7,674 bases of DNA from DSNY01 sp037446035 (GCA_037446035.1 JBBIJJ010000172.1:1-7674), one strand, 5' to 3'. Counted from the first letter of the stretch, positions 1 to 6,336 are shown. The notes: generated from the sequence alone by a model not told the origin. Numbers and translations are program-made.

Positions 1-2
1 AG

Positions 3-469
3 CTGTTCGTTCAGCACCTCGGTCGACAGCCCCGGCAGCGCCTACTGCATCGCGCCGGGCCGCAGCACGCCCTGCCGGATCTGCGCGAGCACCGCGAGCG
101 ACCCTTTGCAGCCGACGATGTCCTCGATCCAGGCTGCGGGCTGCACGGCCTGCCGCCGGCGCAGCGCGCCGCTCAGCTGGCGCGCGACGATCTCGTCGTG
201 CTCGGTTTGCACGGCGTGTTCGAGCACCACGACGCGAGGCGGCCCGCCGCGCTCGGCGCTTTCGCGCAGGAGTTCGGGCTGCGCGTCGCGATCGATGCGC
301 ATCGCGGCGGCGATCCGGTGCGACGATGCGCGCGTACGCGCTGCCGGGCACGCCGGCCACGCTGCTCGTCGACCGCCGCAGCTGCCTGCGCCTGCGTCGC
401 TTCGGCGCGCGCGACGATCGCGAGCGGGGCGTGGCGCTCGGTGCTCTGCTCGCCGAACCGCACCGAGTG
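3..469 (+). pseudogene. Redoxin / thioredoxin-like (TlpA/AhpC-TSA type) protein, 5'-partial and frameshifted
   Basis: The remains of a thioredoxin-fold redoxin are seen in two frames. The frame starting at base 3 gives PGCGLHGLPPAQR (from 129) and VLGLHGVFEHHDA (from about 198), then FGLRVAID. At about 320 the homology moves to the next frame and continues as MRAYALPGTPATLLVDRR (326 on), then LRRFGARDD and ALGALLAEP, ending near 460. Adding one base near 320-322 restores a DPVPTMRAY-like join, so a single-base deletion is the simplest explanation. Family members normally have CPGC at the active site; here the first cysteine position reads Asp (126-128), which also suggests decay or a divergent member. 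No start codon is visible, so the gene begins left of the window. No stop follows the homology in the second frame until 713-715; the extra residues are Arg/His-rich and look non-coding. The family match comes from remembered motifs; a base-calling error at 320 remains possible. Confidence 0.7.
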
Positions 470-711
470 CGCAGGCGTGCGAAGCGCCTCTGCAGATCGT
501 TGACCGGACCGTCGGCGGCGCGCCGGCACCATCTCGGCCATGCCGGCCATCGACACCATTCGCGGCGTGACGGTTGTTGGGTGGGAGAAACCCTGCTATC
601 GACGGCGGTGCCCTTCGCACAGAATCGGCGCCCTGCAGCCGGCCCGCAGCGGTCGGTCGGAGTTGCAGGCGGATCGTCGCCGACGCGAACACGGCGCAGC
701 GGGAAGACGCG

Positions 712-2454
712 ATGAACCCGTTCGAGTCCCCCTACGACCTGAAGCCCTGGACGCGGCACTACGACGCGGCGATCCCGTCCGAACCGCCGCCGCCGCAGCA
801 CCGGCATCTGGCGGCGCTGGTCCGTGCCACCTGCGCCGAGCACGCCGAACGCGTCGCCTTCACCACCTGCATGCCCAACGGCATGCACGGCTCGCTCACC
901 TACCGCCAGGTCGGCGAGTACTCGGATGCGTTTGCCGTCTATCTGCGCGAAGTGCTCGGGCTGACGCCCGGCGCGCGCGTGGCGGTGCAGACGCCGAACT
1001 GCCTGGCCTATCCGGTCGTGGCCTTTGGCGTGCTGAAGGCGGGCTGCGTGCTGGTCAACACCAACCCGCTGTACACGCCGGCGGAGATGGAGCACCAGTT
1101 CACGGACGCCGGGGTCGAAGCGCTGGTCATCGTCGACATGTTCGCCGGCAAGCTCGAAGGCATCCTGGCGCGCACACCGATCCGCACGGTGATCGTCGCC
1201 GAGGTGCCGCAGTTCTTCTCGCGCGTGCCGCGCGCGGTGATCCGCCTGGTGATGAAATGGTGGAACCGCGTGCTGCCGCCGATCAGGATCGAGCACGTGC
1301 GGCTGCCGTGGGCGCTCGCCGAGGGCGCGGTCGCCCGCGACCGCGCCCGCATCGACGTCGCCCGCTACACCGAGGGCCTGGGCGCCGACACGCTGGCGCT
1401 GCTGCAGTACACCGGCGGCACCACCGGCGTGGCCAAGGGCGCAATGCTCACGCACGGCAACCTGCTCGCCAATCTCGAACAAGCGTTCGCGATGGGTCGC
1501 AGCCACATCGAGGAAGGCAAGGAAGTGGTGCTGACCGCGCTGCCGCTGTATCACATCTTCGCCTTTACCTTCAATCTGCTCGCCTTCTTCGCGCTGGGCG
1601 CGCGCAACATCCTGGCGCCGAGTCCGCGGCCGATCGGCAACCTGCAGCGCGCCTTCGACAACTACCCGATCACCTGGGTCAGCGGCGTCAACACGCTGTT
1701 CAACGCGCTGCTGAACGAGGAGTGGTTCACCGCCTTCCCGCCCAAGCACCTGAAGGTCGCCGTGGCCGGCGGCGCAGCGCTGCAGCATTCGGTGGCCGAG
1801 CGCTGGCAGCGTGTGACCGGCACCGTGATCGCCGAGGGCTACGGCCTGAGCGAGAGCTCGCCGGTGGTCGCCTTCAATCCGCTGTCGGGCAAACAGAAGC
1901 CCGACTCGATCGGCATCCCGGTGCCCGGCACGGACGTGCGGCTGGTCGATGAAAGCGGCGAACCGGTGCCGGTGGGCCAGCCCGGCGAACTCGTGCTGCG
2001 CGGGCCGCAGGTGATGCAGGGCTACTGGAACCGCCCGGACGAGACCGCGCGCACGGTCAAGGATGGCTGGCTGCACACCGGCGACGTCGCCGTGATGGAC
2101 GAGGACGGTTACTTCCGCATCGTCGACCGCAAGAAGGACATGATCCTGGTGTCCGGCTTCAACGTGTACCCGAACGAGGTCGAGGACGTGATCGCGCAGA
2201 TGGACGAGGTGCTGGAAGTCGGCGTGATCGGCGTGCCCGATGCCAAGACGGGCGAAGCGGTGCGTGCGTACGTCGTGCCGATGGCCGACGGGTTGACCGA
2301 GGAGCAGGTGCGCGCGTTTTGCCGCCGCCAGCTTACCGACTACAAGGTGCCGAAGGCGGTGGAGTTCCGGCGCGAGCTGCCGAAGACGCCGATCGGCAAG
2401 ATCCTGCGCAAGGACCTGAAGGCCGAGTACCGCGCGACGGCCGGCGCGCGCTGA
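712..2454 (+). CDS. fadD: Long-chain-fatty-acid--CoA ligase (FadD)
   Basis: This 580-aa enzyme activates fatty acids in two steps: ATP plus fatty acid gives an acyl-adenylate, which is then converted to acyl-CoA for beta-oxidation or lipid synthesis. It acts in the cytosol at the inner membrane. The ATP/AMP-binding P-loop YTGGTTGVAKGAMLTH starts at Tyr233. The adenine-binding GYGLSESSP begins at Gly376. The fatty-acyl-CoA synthetase signature runs from DGWLHTGD (451-458) to DRKKDMILVSGFN (472-484), and the C-terminal LPKTPIGKILRK carries the expected catalytic Lys563. Segments such as NVYPNEVEDV and TALPLYHIFAF match E. coli FadD (561 aa) closely along the whole length. The ATG at 712 is chosen because GGGAAG (701-706) lies 5 bases upstream and homology begins just after it; the same frame is open back to 574, but that extension resembles no family member. 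A BASS transporter follows 89 bases downstream on the same strand. No frame damage is seen. Confidence 0.97.
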   Translation: MNPFESPYDLKPWTRHYDAAIPSEPPPPQHRHLAALVRATCAEHAERVAFTTCMPNGMHGSLTYRQVGEYSDAFAVYLREVLGLTPGARVAVQTPNCLAYPVVAFGVLKAGCVLVNTNPLYTPAEMEHQFTDAGVEALVIVDMFAGKLEGILARTPIRTVIVAEVPQFFSRVPRAVIRLVMKWWNRVLPPIRIEHVRLPWALAEGAVARDRARIDVARYTEGLGADTLALLQYTGGTTGVAKGAMLTHGNLLANLEQAFAMGRSHIEEGKEVVLTALPLYHIFAFTFNLLAFFALGARNILAPSPRPIGNLQRAFDNYPITWVSGVNTLFNALLNEEWFTAFPPKHLKVAVAGGAALQHSVAERWQRVTGTVIAEGYGLSESSPVVAFNPLSGKQKPDSIGIPVPGTDVRLVDESGEPVPVGQPGELVLRGPQVMQGYWNRPDETARTVKDGWLHTGDVAVMDEDGYFRIVDRKKDMILVSGFNVYPNEVEDVIAQMDEVLEVGVIGVPDAKTGEAVRAYVVPMADGLTEEQVRAFCRRQLTDYKVPKAVEFRRELPKTPIGKILRKDLKAEYRATAGAR

Positions 2455-2543
2455 GGCGACTGAACGCGCGGAGGTGCCCGCCGCCCGACGACACGCCAAC
2501 CTCGCCGCAACCCCGCGGATGCCCGAACCAAGGAGCCGACACG

Positions 2544-3467
2544 ATGGTGACCGAACTCGAAACCCGGCTGCTCGGGATCATGATGATGGTGATCATGCTC
2601 GGCATGGGTGCCTCGCTGACCTTCAAGGACTTCCGCATCGCGTTCCGCAAGCCGCAGGGCATCCTGGTCGGGTTCGTGTGCCAGTACGGCATCATGCCCT
2701 TCCTCGGTTTCCTGTTGGCGGTCGCACTCGGGCTGCCGCCGGCGCTGGCCATCGGCCTGATCCTGATGGGCTGCATGCCCGGCGGCACGACCTCCAACAT
2801 CTTCACCTACTTCAGCAAGGGTGTCCTCGCCTTGTCGATCATGATGACCATCTGCTCGACGCTGGTCGCGGTTCTAATGGTGCCGCTGCTGCTGGAGTTC
2901 TACTCGCAGCTCAAGGGCTTGCCGACCGAGTACAAGGTACCGGCCGGCAATGTCGCGCAGGTGCTGGTGGTGCTGATCGTGCCGACGATCATCGGCATCG
3001 CGCTGCGCAAGCGCAACCCCAACGTCGGCGCCACGCTCGAGCTGATCGGCGGCTTCCTCGGCATCTTCGTGATTCTGTTTCTGATCGTGACCTGGGTGCC
3101 GCGCAACCACCTGCTGCTGGCGACCACGCCCTGGTACGTGTACCTCGCTGCGATCGGGCTCGGCCTGATCGGCATGGCGCTCGGCTTCCTCCTGAGCCGG
3201 CTGCTGAGGCAGGATCCGGTCCGCTCGCGCACCATCGCGCTGGAGACGGGCATCCAGAACGGTCCGCTCGGCATCCTGATCGTGCTGCTGACCTTCGAGG
3301 GCGACCTGCAGCAGCAGGTGCTGCTGATTCCGGTGCTGTACTCGCTGTTCATCGTGCTGACCTCGAGCGCGGTAACCGTCTGGTTCCGCGGCATCACTAG
3401 GCGCGAGGAACTGGCGCGCGACCAGGCCAAGGTGCCGGCGCGCGCGGCGGCGCAGCCGGCGGCCTGA
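2544..3467 (+). CDS. Bile acid:sodium symporter (BASS/SBF) family transporter
   Basis: A 307-aa polytopic inner-membrane carrier of the BASS family (Pfam SBF), whose members use Na+ to import bile acids and other organic anions such as pantoate or pyruvate. Hydrophobic segments are visible at about 8-24, 39-62, 66-88, 92-118, 135-155, 170-188, 195-220, 234-252 and 258-280. The family hallmarks are present: GMGASLTFKDF after the first helix, CMPGGTTSN at 77-85, and ETGIQNGPLG from Glu234, where Glu234 and Gln238 match the Na+-binding Glu and Gln of structurally known bacterial homologues. The ATG at 2544 has a strong AAGGAG (2530-2535) 8 bases upstream and gives the usual family length; the open frame further upstream overlaps fadD and is not used. 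The substrate cannot be read from the sequence. The position after fadD suggests an acid later joined to CoA, which is inference only. Confidence 0.94.
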   Translation: MVTELETRLLGIMMMVIMLGMGASLTFKDFRIAFRKPQGILVGFVCQYGIMPFLGFLLAVALGLPPALAIGLILMGCMPGGTTSNIFTYFSKGVLALSIMMTICSTLVAVLMVPLLLEFYSQLKGLPTEYKVPAGNVAQVLVVLIVPTIIGIALRKRNPNVGATLELIGGFLGIFVILFLIVTWVPRNHLLLATTPWYVYLAAIGLGLIGMALGFLLSRLLRQDPVRSRTIALETGIQNGPLGILIVLLTFEGDLQQQVLLIPVLYSLFIVLTSSAVTVWFRGITRREELARDQAKVPARAAAQPAA

Positions 3468-3797
3468 CGGCACTGGCAGCGGCCGGCCGTGCGTTCGGGG
3501 GCAGGCGGCAGTCACTTGTCGAGTCGTTGCGCGGTGCGCGGGCCTCGCCGATGCACTTGATCCCGAATCCGGCAGTCCATCCATGCCGTTGCGCGGAAGT
3601 TCGTTGCGCGACCGGGGTTTGCGGCTTCGACTGCGCTCACCCATCGGGTGAAGCGGCGAGCGGCCGGGAGGTCTCGCGCCGGCGCGAGGCGCCGGCTCGG
3701 AAATACTACGCCGGCGACGCGCCGAGCGCCGACGCGACTGCCCGAGTGCCGACGCGACTGCCCGAGTGCCGACGGTGCCGTGCGCAGCGCCCATATT
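3468..3797. other. Gene-free interval holding small hairpins and a 20-bp repeat
   Basis: I see no coding region between the transporter stop and the repeat array. Arg-rich open frames on both strands match no family. The interval holds a TCACCC-atc-GGGTGA hairpin at 3637-3651, a perfect 8-bp hairpin at 3678-3696 (GCCGGCGC, loop GAG, GCGCCGGC) and the 20-bp tandem repeat listed separately. The 3678 hairpin has no T-run after it, so it is a poor candidate for an intrinsic terminator of the upstream genes. Confidence 0.6.
3724..3775. repeat. 20-bp tandem repeat, about 2.6 copies
   Basis: The unit GAGYGCCGACGCGACTGCCC occurs at 3724-3743 and 3744-3763, with one difference (C or T at the fourth base). 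A third, partial copy starts at 3764 and breaks off after 12 bases. It lies just before the palindromic repeat array and in no recognised gene. Confidence 0.85.
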
Positions 3798-3870
3798 GTC
3801 ATCCCGAGCGAAGCCGAGGGATCTCGGCGCAGCGAGCGGGCGAGATTCCTCGCCTTCGGCTCGGAATGAC
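3798..3870. repeat. Palindromic dispersed repeat (GTCATCCCGAGCGAAG type)
   Basis: Two long arms face each other: 3798-3825, beginning GTCATCCCGAGCGAAG, and 3842-3870, ending CTTCGGCTCGGAATGAC. They are imperfect reverse complements over about 28 bases, separated by a 16-base loop (3826-3841). This sequence type is scattered through intergenic DNA of many bacterial genomes and is often mistranslated as small hypothetical proteins. RNA from either strand would fold into a long hairpin, which could affect transcript ends. It is the founder of the tandem array to its right. Confidence 0.8.
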
Positions 3871-4072
3871 CGGAGGGCCTTCGGCTCGGAATGACCGGAG
3901 GGCCTTCGGCTCGGAATGACCGGAGGGCCTTCGGCTCAAAAATGACCCGGGGACCTTCCGCTCGGAATGACCGGAGGGCCTTCGGCTCGAAAATGACCCG
4001 AGGACCTTGCGCTCGAAATGACCGGAGGACCTTCCGCTCGAAATGACCCGAGGGCATTCGGCTCGGAATGAC
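3842..4072. repeat. Tandem array of nine copies of the palindrome's right arm, 25/26-bp period
   Basis: The right arm of the palindrome (3842-3870) is followed by eight more copies: 3871-3895, 3896-3920, 3921-3946, 3947-3971, 3972-3997, 3998-4022, 4023-4047 and 4048-4072. All end in a version of GCTCGGAATGAC (variants GCTCAAAAATGAC, GCTCGAAAATGAC, GCTCGAAATGAC). Copies 1 and 2 are identical. The beginning of the unit varies between CGGAGGGCC, CGGAGGACC, CCGAGGACC and CCGGGGACC. Lengths of 25 or 26 bases are not multiples of three, so the long frames across the array (on the - strand, about 3512-4108) are a by-product and not a gene. Confidence 0.9.
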
Positions 4073-4189
4073 CCGAGGCGGCGGAGCGAACGGACGACAA
4101 ATGGCCAACTTCCGGATCTAAGTCGATATGTCTCGGCCCTGCGGCTGCGTGCGCCTGGCCAGCGGACCGCTCGCGACGAAATCTTCGCA

Positions 4190-4414
4190 CCTTCTCAGCC
4201 CACAGCCGGCGCCGACGTGCCCGTTCGGCAGCAGCGCGGACTGCTCGATGCACGCTCCGTCCTCGACGCGCACGTTCGACGACAGCAGCCACCGGCGCAC
4301 CAGCGCGCCGCTGACGATGCAGCCGCCGGCGGTCAGCGAATCGGGCGCGATGCCGCGCCGGTCGTCATCTAAGACGGATTTGGCCGGCGGCAACTGCTCC
4401 TGCCAGGTCCAGAA
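4190..4414 (-). pseudogene. glgC: glgC fragment (glucose-1-phosphate adenylyltransferase, C-terminal part)
   Basis: Read on the - strand, this stretch gives about 75 residues that match the late region of GlgC, the ADP-glucose synthase of glycogen synthesis. Recognisable pieces are WTWQEQLPPAK, the DDDRRG segment, DSLTAGGCIVSGALVRR, LLSSNVRVEDGACIEQSALL and VGAGCGLRR. They belong to the end of the catalytic domain and the left-handed beta-helix, roughly residues 320-395 of a protein of about 420. The whole N-terminal nucleotidyltransferase part is missing. Homology also stops after LRRC, with a stop at 4118-4120 in this frame. At the upstream end the sequence CCGATTCTGG suggests one inserted base in a PIW-like motif. 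It cannot make an active enzyme, so it is a relic. The open frame continues upstream into the inverted-repeat element and the next gene only by chance. Confidence 0.8.
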
Positions 4415-4439
4415 TCGGCTTTCTGATCCTAGATTCCTC

Positions 4440-4574
4440 ACCACAGAGACACAGAGGCACAGAGAAAGGCGAAAAATCAAGTCCTTGCTCGCATTCCCCG
4501 CCTCACCCGCTGGGTGAAAGAGCGTATTCGCACAACGGTTTGTTTTTCCTCTGTGTTCTCTGTGTCTCTGTGGT
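4440..4574. repeat. ACCACAGAG-type inverted-repeat element (MITE-like)
   Basis: The ends are perfect 17-base inverted repeats: ACCACAGAGACACAGAG at 4440-4456 and its reverse complement at 4558-4574. With one gap, similarity extends inward through another ACACAGAG (to 4464 and from 4548). The interior of about 80 bases has no gene; it contains a small hairpin TCACCC-gct-GGGTGA at 4503-4517 and is AT-richer than its surroundings. Sequences of this type recur in many proteobacterial and other genomes and are commonly mis-annotated as Leu/Cys/Val-rich peptides. No clear target-site duplication is seen. It sits between the glgC relic and the - strand gene cluster, directly after the last gene of the cluster, where its hairpin could shape the 3' end of the transcript (inference). 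Confidence 0.75.
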
Positions 4575-4602
4575 TCAAATGCGGTTTTCAGGTTCATAAC
4601 GC

Positions 4603-4848
4603 TCAATGACCCACGCGCTGCGCGCGTGCCGATCGCTCGCGCATGCTTTCGAGCAGCCGCTGGATGTTGATCGGCAGCAGCACGAGGTGCAGCAGCAGCA
4701 CCGGGTGGACGGCGGCGAGCGCGCCATAAGCGATGAAGGCGACGTTGCTTGCGATCGCGGTGGCGCGCAGCGCGGCCATGTCGCGCATGCAGAACGTCGC
4801 CAGCACCGCAGCCGACGCCAGGTAACCGATCGCGTCGGGCAGGTTCAT
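4603..4848 (-). CDS. Small three-helix membrane protein of unknown function
   Basis: An 81-aa hydrophobic protein with three likely transmembrane segments at about 7-21 (IGYLASAAVLATFCM), 29-47 (ATAIASNVAFIAYGALAAV) and 49-66 (PVLLLHLVLLPINIQRLL), followed by a charged tail. The pattern of SNVAFIAYG followed by HPVLLLH and LPINIQR recalls small membrane modules found alone or ahead of cyclic-nucleotide-binding domains in proteobacteria; that link is from memory and the function is unknown. The ATG at 4848 overlaps the stop of the GNAT gene in an ATGA arrangement, which suggests translational coupling and explains the lack of a strong ribosome binding site. It is the last gene of the - strand operon. 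Confidence 0.8.
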   Translation of the reverse strand: MNLPDAIGYLASAAVLATFCMRDMAALRATAIASNVAFIAYGALAAVHPVLLLHLVLLPINIQRLLESMRERSARAQRVGH

Positions 4849-5303
4849 CGGGGCAGCGCAAAGCGCATGATGCAGAAGTCGGGCGTCACCCGTTCGTGCA
4901 CACGCGCGCCGAGCCGCCGGTAAAACGTCGGGCCGTCGGTGCCGAGGTAGACTGTGCTGATGCGCAGACGTTGCGCCTCGGCGAGCAGCGTGCGCACGAG
5001 CTGCGTGCCGACACCGCGGCGGCGCCAGGCGGGCACGACGACGAGTGCGGCCAGCCACGGCCATAGATGCGGGCGCCGCTCGTCGTCGTTGTCGATCAGG
5101 TTGACGGTGCCGATCGTCGCGTCGCCGGTGATCGCCACCAGCGACAGCGGCAAGCGCGCCGGGTCGTTCGCCGCGCGCAGCCGGCCGGCGAAGTACGCGG
5201 CGCTGTAGCTTGGCTTGTCGCGCCAGAACTCGTCGTAGATCAACTGCGCGACGGCGGCCACGTGCGCCGGCCGGTTCAGCAGGTGGTCGATGATCGGCCG
5301 CAT
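4845..5303 (-). CDS. GNAT-family N-acetyltransferase
   Basis: A 152-aa single-domain acetyltransferase that would move an acetyl group from acetyl-CoA to an amine on a small molecule or protein. Strand 4 and the pyrophosphate-binding loop are clear: LAALVVVPAWRRRGVGTQL, with the R-x-x-G-x-G core at Arg94 to Gly99. Before it lies LVAITGDATIGTVNLID (about 55-71), the usual beta2-beta3 hairpin. After it, STVYLGTDGPTFYRRLGA (about 116-133) is the usual strand 5 and helix 4 region, with the common FYRRLG motif. The ATG at 5303 has GAGGAG (5307-5312) close upstream. The substrate cannot be deduced. It starts 27 bases after the secreted-protein gene and overlaps the following membrane-protein gene by 4 bases, so the three are probably co-transcribed. 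Confidence 0.92.
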   Translation of the reverse strand: MRPIIDHLLNRPAHVAAVAQLIYDEFWRDKPSYSAAYFAGRLRAANDPARLPLSLVAITGDATIGTVNLIDNDDERRPHLWPWLAALVVVPAWRRRGVGTQLVRTLLAEAQRLRISTVYLGTDGPTFYRRLGARVHERVTPDFCIMRFALPR

Positions 5304-5330
5304 CGGCTCCTCGCTCGTGCCCGCGCCGCG

Positions 5331-5912
5331 CTACTTGGCGAAGCACATGTCATCGAGCCGCCAGGTGTGGCCGCCGATCGAGAACCTCGTGATCGACCCG
5401 CCCGGCTTGGCGCGCAACTCGAGCGTGCCGACGTGCCAGTTGCTGCCGGCGGTGTTGTTGGTCAGCTTGGCGCTGATTTCGGCACCGCCGAGGCGCTTGC
5501 CGTCGGCCGACGCGAACGACGGGCCTTCGTGTTTTTCGCCGTTGACCTCGAAGTTGCTGATGCCGAAACCGCCGGTCGGCGTCATGTTCTGCGCCAGCTT
5601 CATGCGCACGCGCGCAACCGGCGCGTTCGGCACGACCTTGACGGTCAGCGTCTTCATGCCCATCTCCGGCGGCGCGCCGCCGGCGATCTTCGCCTGCTGC
5701 GCTTCGGCAAAGTTGACGGCGCCGCCGACCGGGTTGCCGCTCATCGTGTACGGCTCGAACGTGATCGTCGCGTGGCGCGCGTTGACCGTGTCGCCGATGT
5801 GGTACTTGCTGCCGACGGCCAGGCCACTGAAGTCGTAGCACTGCTGCTGGGCGTGCGCGGCGCCGGCGGCGGCAAGCGCGGCGGCGACGGCGGTCTTGAT
5901 GAGTGCACTCAT
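5331..5912 (-). CDS. Secreted or periplasmic protein of unknown function, 193 aa
   Basis: The N-terminus is a standard Sec signal peptide: one Lys (position 6), a hydrophobic Ala-rich core and an AHA cleavage motif after residue 21. The mature chain starts QQQCYDFSGLAVGSKY and ends GGHTWRLDDMCF. The cysteines near both ends (25 and 190) are the only ones and could form a disulfide closing the domain. The alternating polar and hydrophobic pattern with many Thr, Val and Gly suggests a beta-sandwich. The ending, with I-x-x-F-x-I-G-G followed by a D-D-x-C-F motif, resembles other secreted hypothetical proteins I recall, but I cannot name a family. AGGAAG (5920-5925) lies 7 bases before the ATG. 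The gene begins 36 bases after the 73-aa gene, and the gap is almost filled by a 17-bp tandem duplication. It is likely transcribed from the promoter at 6236-6267. Confidence 0.85.
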   Translation of the reverse strand: MSALIKTAVAAALAAAGAAHAQQQCYDFSGLAVGSKYHIGDTVNARHATITFEPYTMSGNPVGGAVNFAEAQQAKIAGGAPPEMGMKTLTVKVVPNAPVARVRMKLAQNMTPTGGFGISNFEVNGEKHEGPSFASADGKRLGGAEISAKLTNNTAGSNWHVGTLELRAKPGGSITRFSIGGHTWRLDDMCFAK

Positions 5913-5944
5913 GGTTTCGCTTCCTAGATGGTTTCGCTTCCAAG
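5911..5944. repeat. 17-bp tandem duplication covering the ribosome binding site of the 193-aa secreted protein
   Basis: ATGGTTTCGCTTCCTAG (5911-5927) is followed at once by ATGGTTTCGCTTCCAAG (5928-5944), a tandem copy with a single difference. On the - strand each copy carries a GGAAG ribosome-binding sequence, but only the copy next to 5912 is followed by a usable ATG; the other reads ATC then TAG. The gene therefore has two potential ribosome-docking sites. Confidence 0.9.
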
Positions 5945-5948
5945 CGGA

Positions 5949-6170
5949 TCAGTTGGCGCTGTCGGTGACGACGATCGGGCCGTAGGTCTTGCCCTCCGTG
6001 CACTTGCGATAGGCCGGCACGAACTCCCGGGTCGTGAATTCATCGGACCAGTCGCCGTCGTGCTCTTTGTACTTGAACACGACCTGGATGCTGTTCAAGT
6101 CGACGTTCTTGGCGTTGGCGAGGTTGTCGCCGCCGGTGGTGCAGGTGGCGCCGTGCTTGCAGGGTTTCAT
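5949..6170 (-). CDS. Hypothetical 73-aa cysteine-containing protein
   Basis: A small soluble protein that I do not recognise. It has three cysteines (4, 10 and 57) and an acidic, aromatic centre (VVFKYKEHDGDWSDEF), and ends YGPIVVTDSAN. There is no signal peptide or transmembrane segment from this start. Four things support it as a real gene: amino acid composition unlike the Arg/Ala-rich shadow frames; an ATG at 6170 with GGAG about 7 bases upstream; its place as the first gene of a tightly spaced - strand operon; and a promoter-like motif 66 bases upstream that is shared with the 198-aa secreted-protein gene. The short CKHGATC motif could bind metal or form a disulfide, but that is speculation. 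Confidence 0.72.
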   Translation of the reverse strand: MKPCKHGATCTTGGDNLANAKNVDLNSIQVVFKYKEHDGDWSDEFTTREFVPAYRKCTEGKTYGPIVVTDSAN

Positions 6171-6235
6171 CGTGTCACTCCGAACGTGTGGGTTGAGTGC
6201 GGCTCGAACAGCGGGAAGGTCCGTCTGCTCGTCAG

Positions 6236-6267
6236 GTAAGAACGCGACGCGGCGCGCCGGCCGGACA
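6236..6267 (-). promoter_or_regulatory. Candidate ECF-type promoter for the 73-aa / 193-aa / GNAT / membrane-protein operon
   Basis: On the - strand this reads TGTCCGG (6261-6267), a 15-base spacer (6246-6260), then GCGTTCTTAC (6236-6245). The same two blocks with the same spacing occur at 7036-7067, while the spacers differ. A TGTC-type -35 and a CGTT-type -10 about 16 bases apart is the form used by several ECF sigma factor groups. The predicted transcript would start roughly 55-60 bases before the ATG at 6170. It lies just downstream of the terminator-like hairpin at 6303-6336, as expected for a new transcription unit. Confidence 0.6.
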
Positions 6268-6302
6268 CCGCCTCGTGTCGACTTTTCGACGGCACAATGA
6301 GA

Positions 6303-6336
6303 ATCGCCGCCGGCGCGCTGTGGTGCCGGCGGCGAT
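6303..6336 (-). terminator. Terminator-like hairpin after the 198-aa secreted-protein gene
   Basis: ATCGCCGCCGGC (6303-6314) and GCCGGCGGCGAT (6325-6336) form a perfect 12-bp GC-rich stem with a 10-base loop. It begins 22 bases beyond the stop codon of the - strand gene ending at 6359. The bases that follow on the - strand (TCTCATTGT) are only moderately T-rich, so it could be a weak intrinsic terminator or an mRNA-stabilising hairpin. Confidence 0.6.

Noticed and set aside
42..692. Long - strand open frame opposite the redoxin relic
   Set aside because: The + strand shows redoxin motifs in the same place, and the - strand product is Arg/Ala-rich and matches nothing; it is a GC-driven shadow.
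574..711. N-terminal extension of FadD, with a weak TTGTTG...TATCGA promoter at 574-602
   Set aside because: The extension has no family similarity and no ribosome binding site. The promoter boxes match consensus at only about half the positions in a GC-rich genome.
2319..2543. Upstream extension of the BASS transporter to 2319
   Set aside because: It overlaps fadD out of frame, is Arg/Pro-rich, and the ATG at 2544 has a clear AAGGAG.
3678..3696. 8-bp GC hairpin as a terminator for the fadD-BASS unit
   Set aside because: It lies over 200 bases past the stop and has no T-run after it.
3842..4072. Regularly spaced repeats as a CRISPR array
   Set aside because: The units are directly adjacent with no unique spacers, and there are no cas genes nearby.
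3512..4108. - strand open frame with repeated HFE/FRAEGP-like segments
   Set aside because: It is a translation of the 25/26-bp tandem repeat. The unit length is not a multiple of three and there is no ribosome binding site.
4118..4861. A single 247-aa - strand gene joining GNAT-antisense frame, inverted-repeat element and glgC relic
   Set aside because: Only the last third has homology. The rest runs through a repeat element and out of frame across the small membrane-protein gene.
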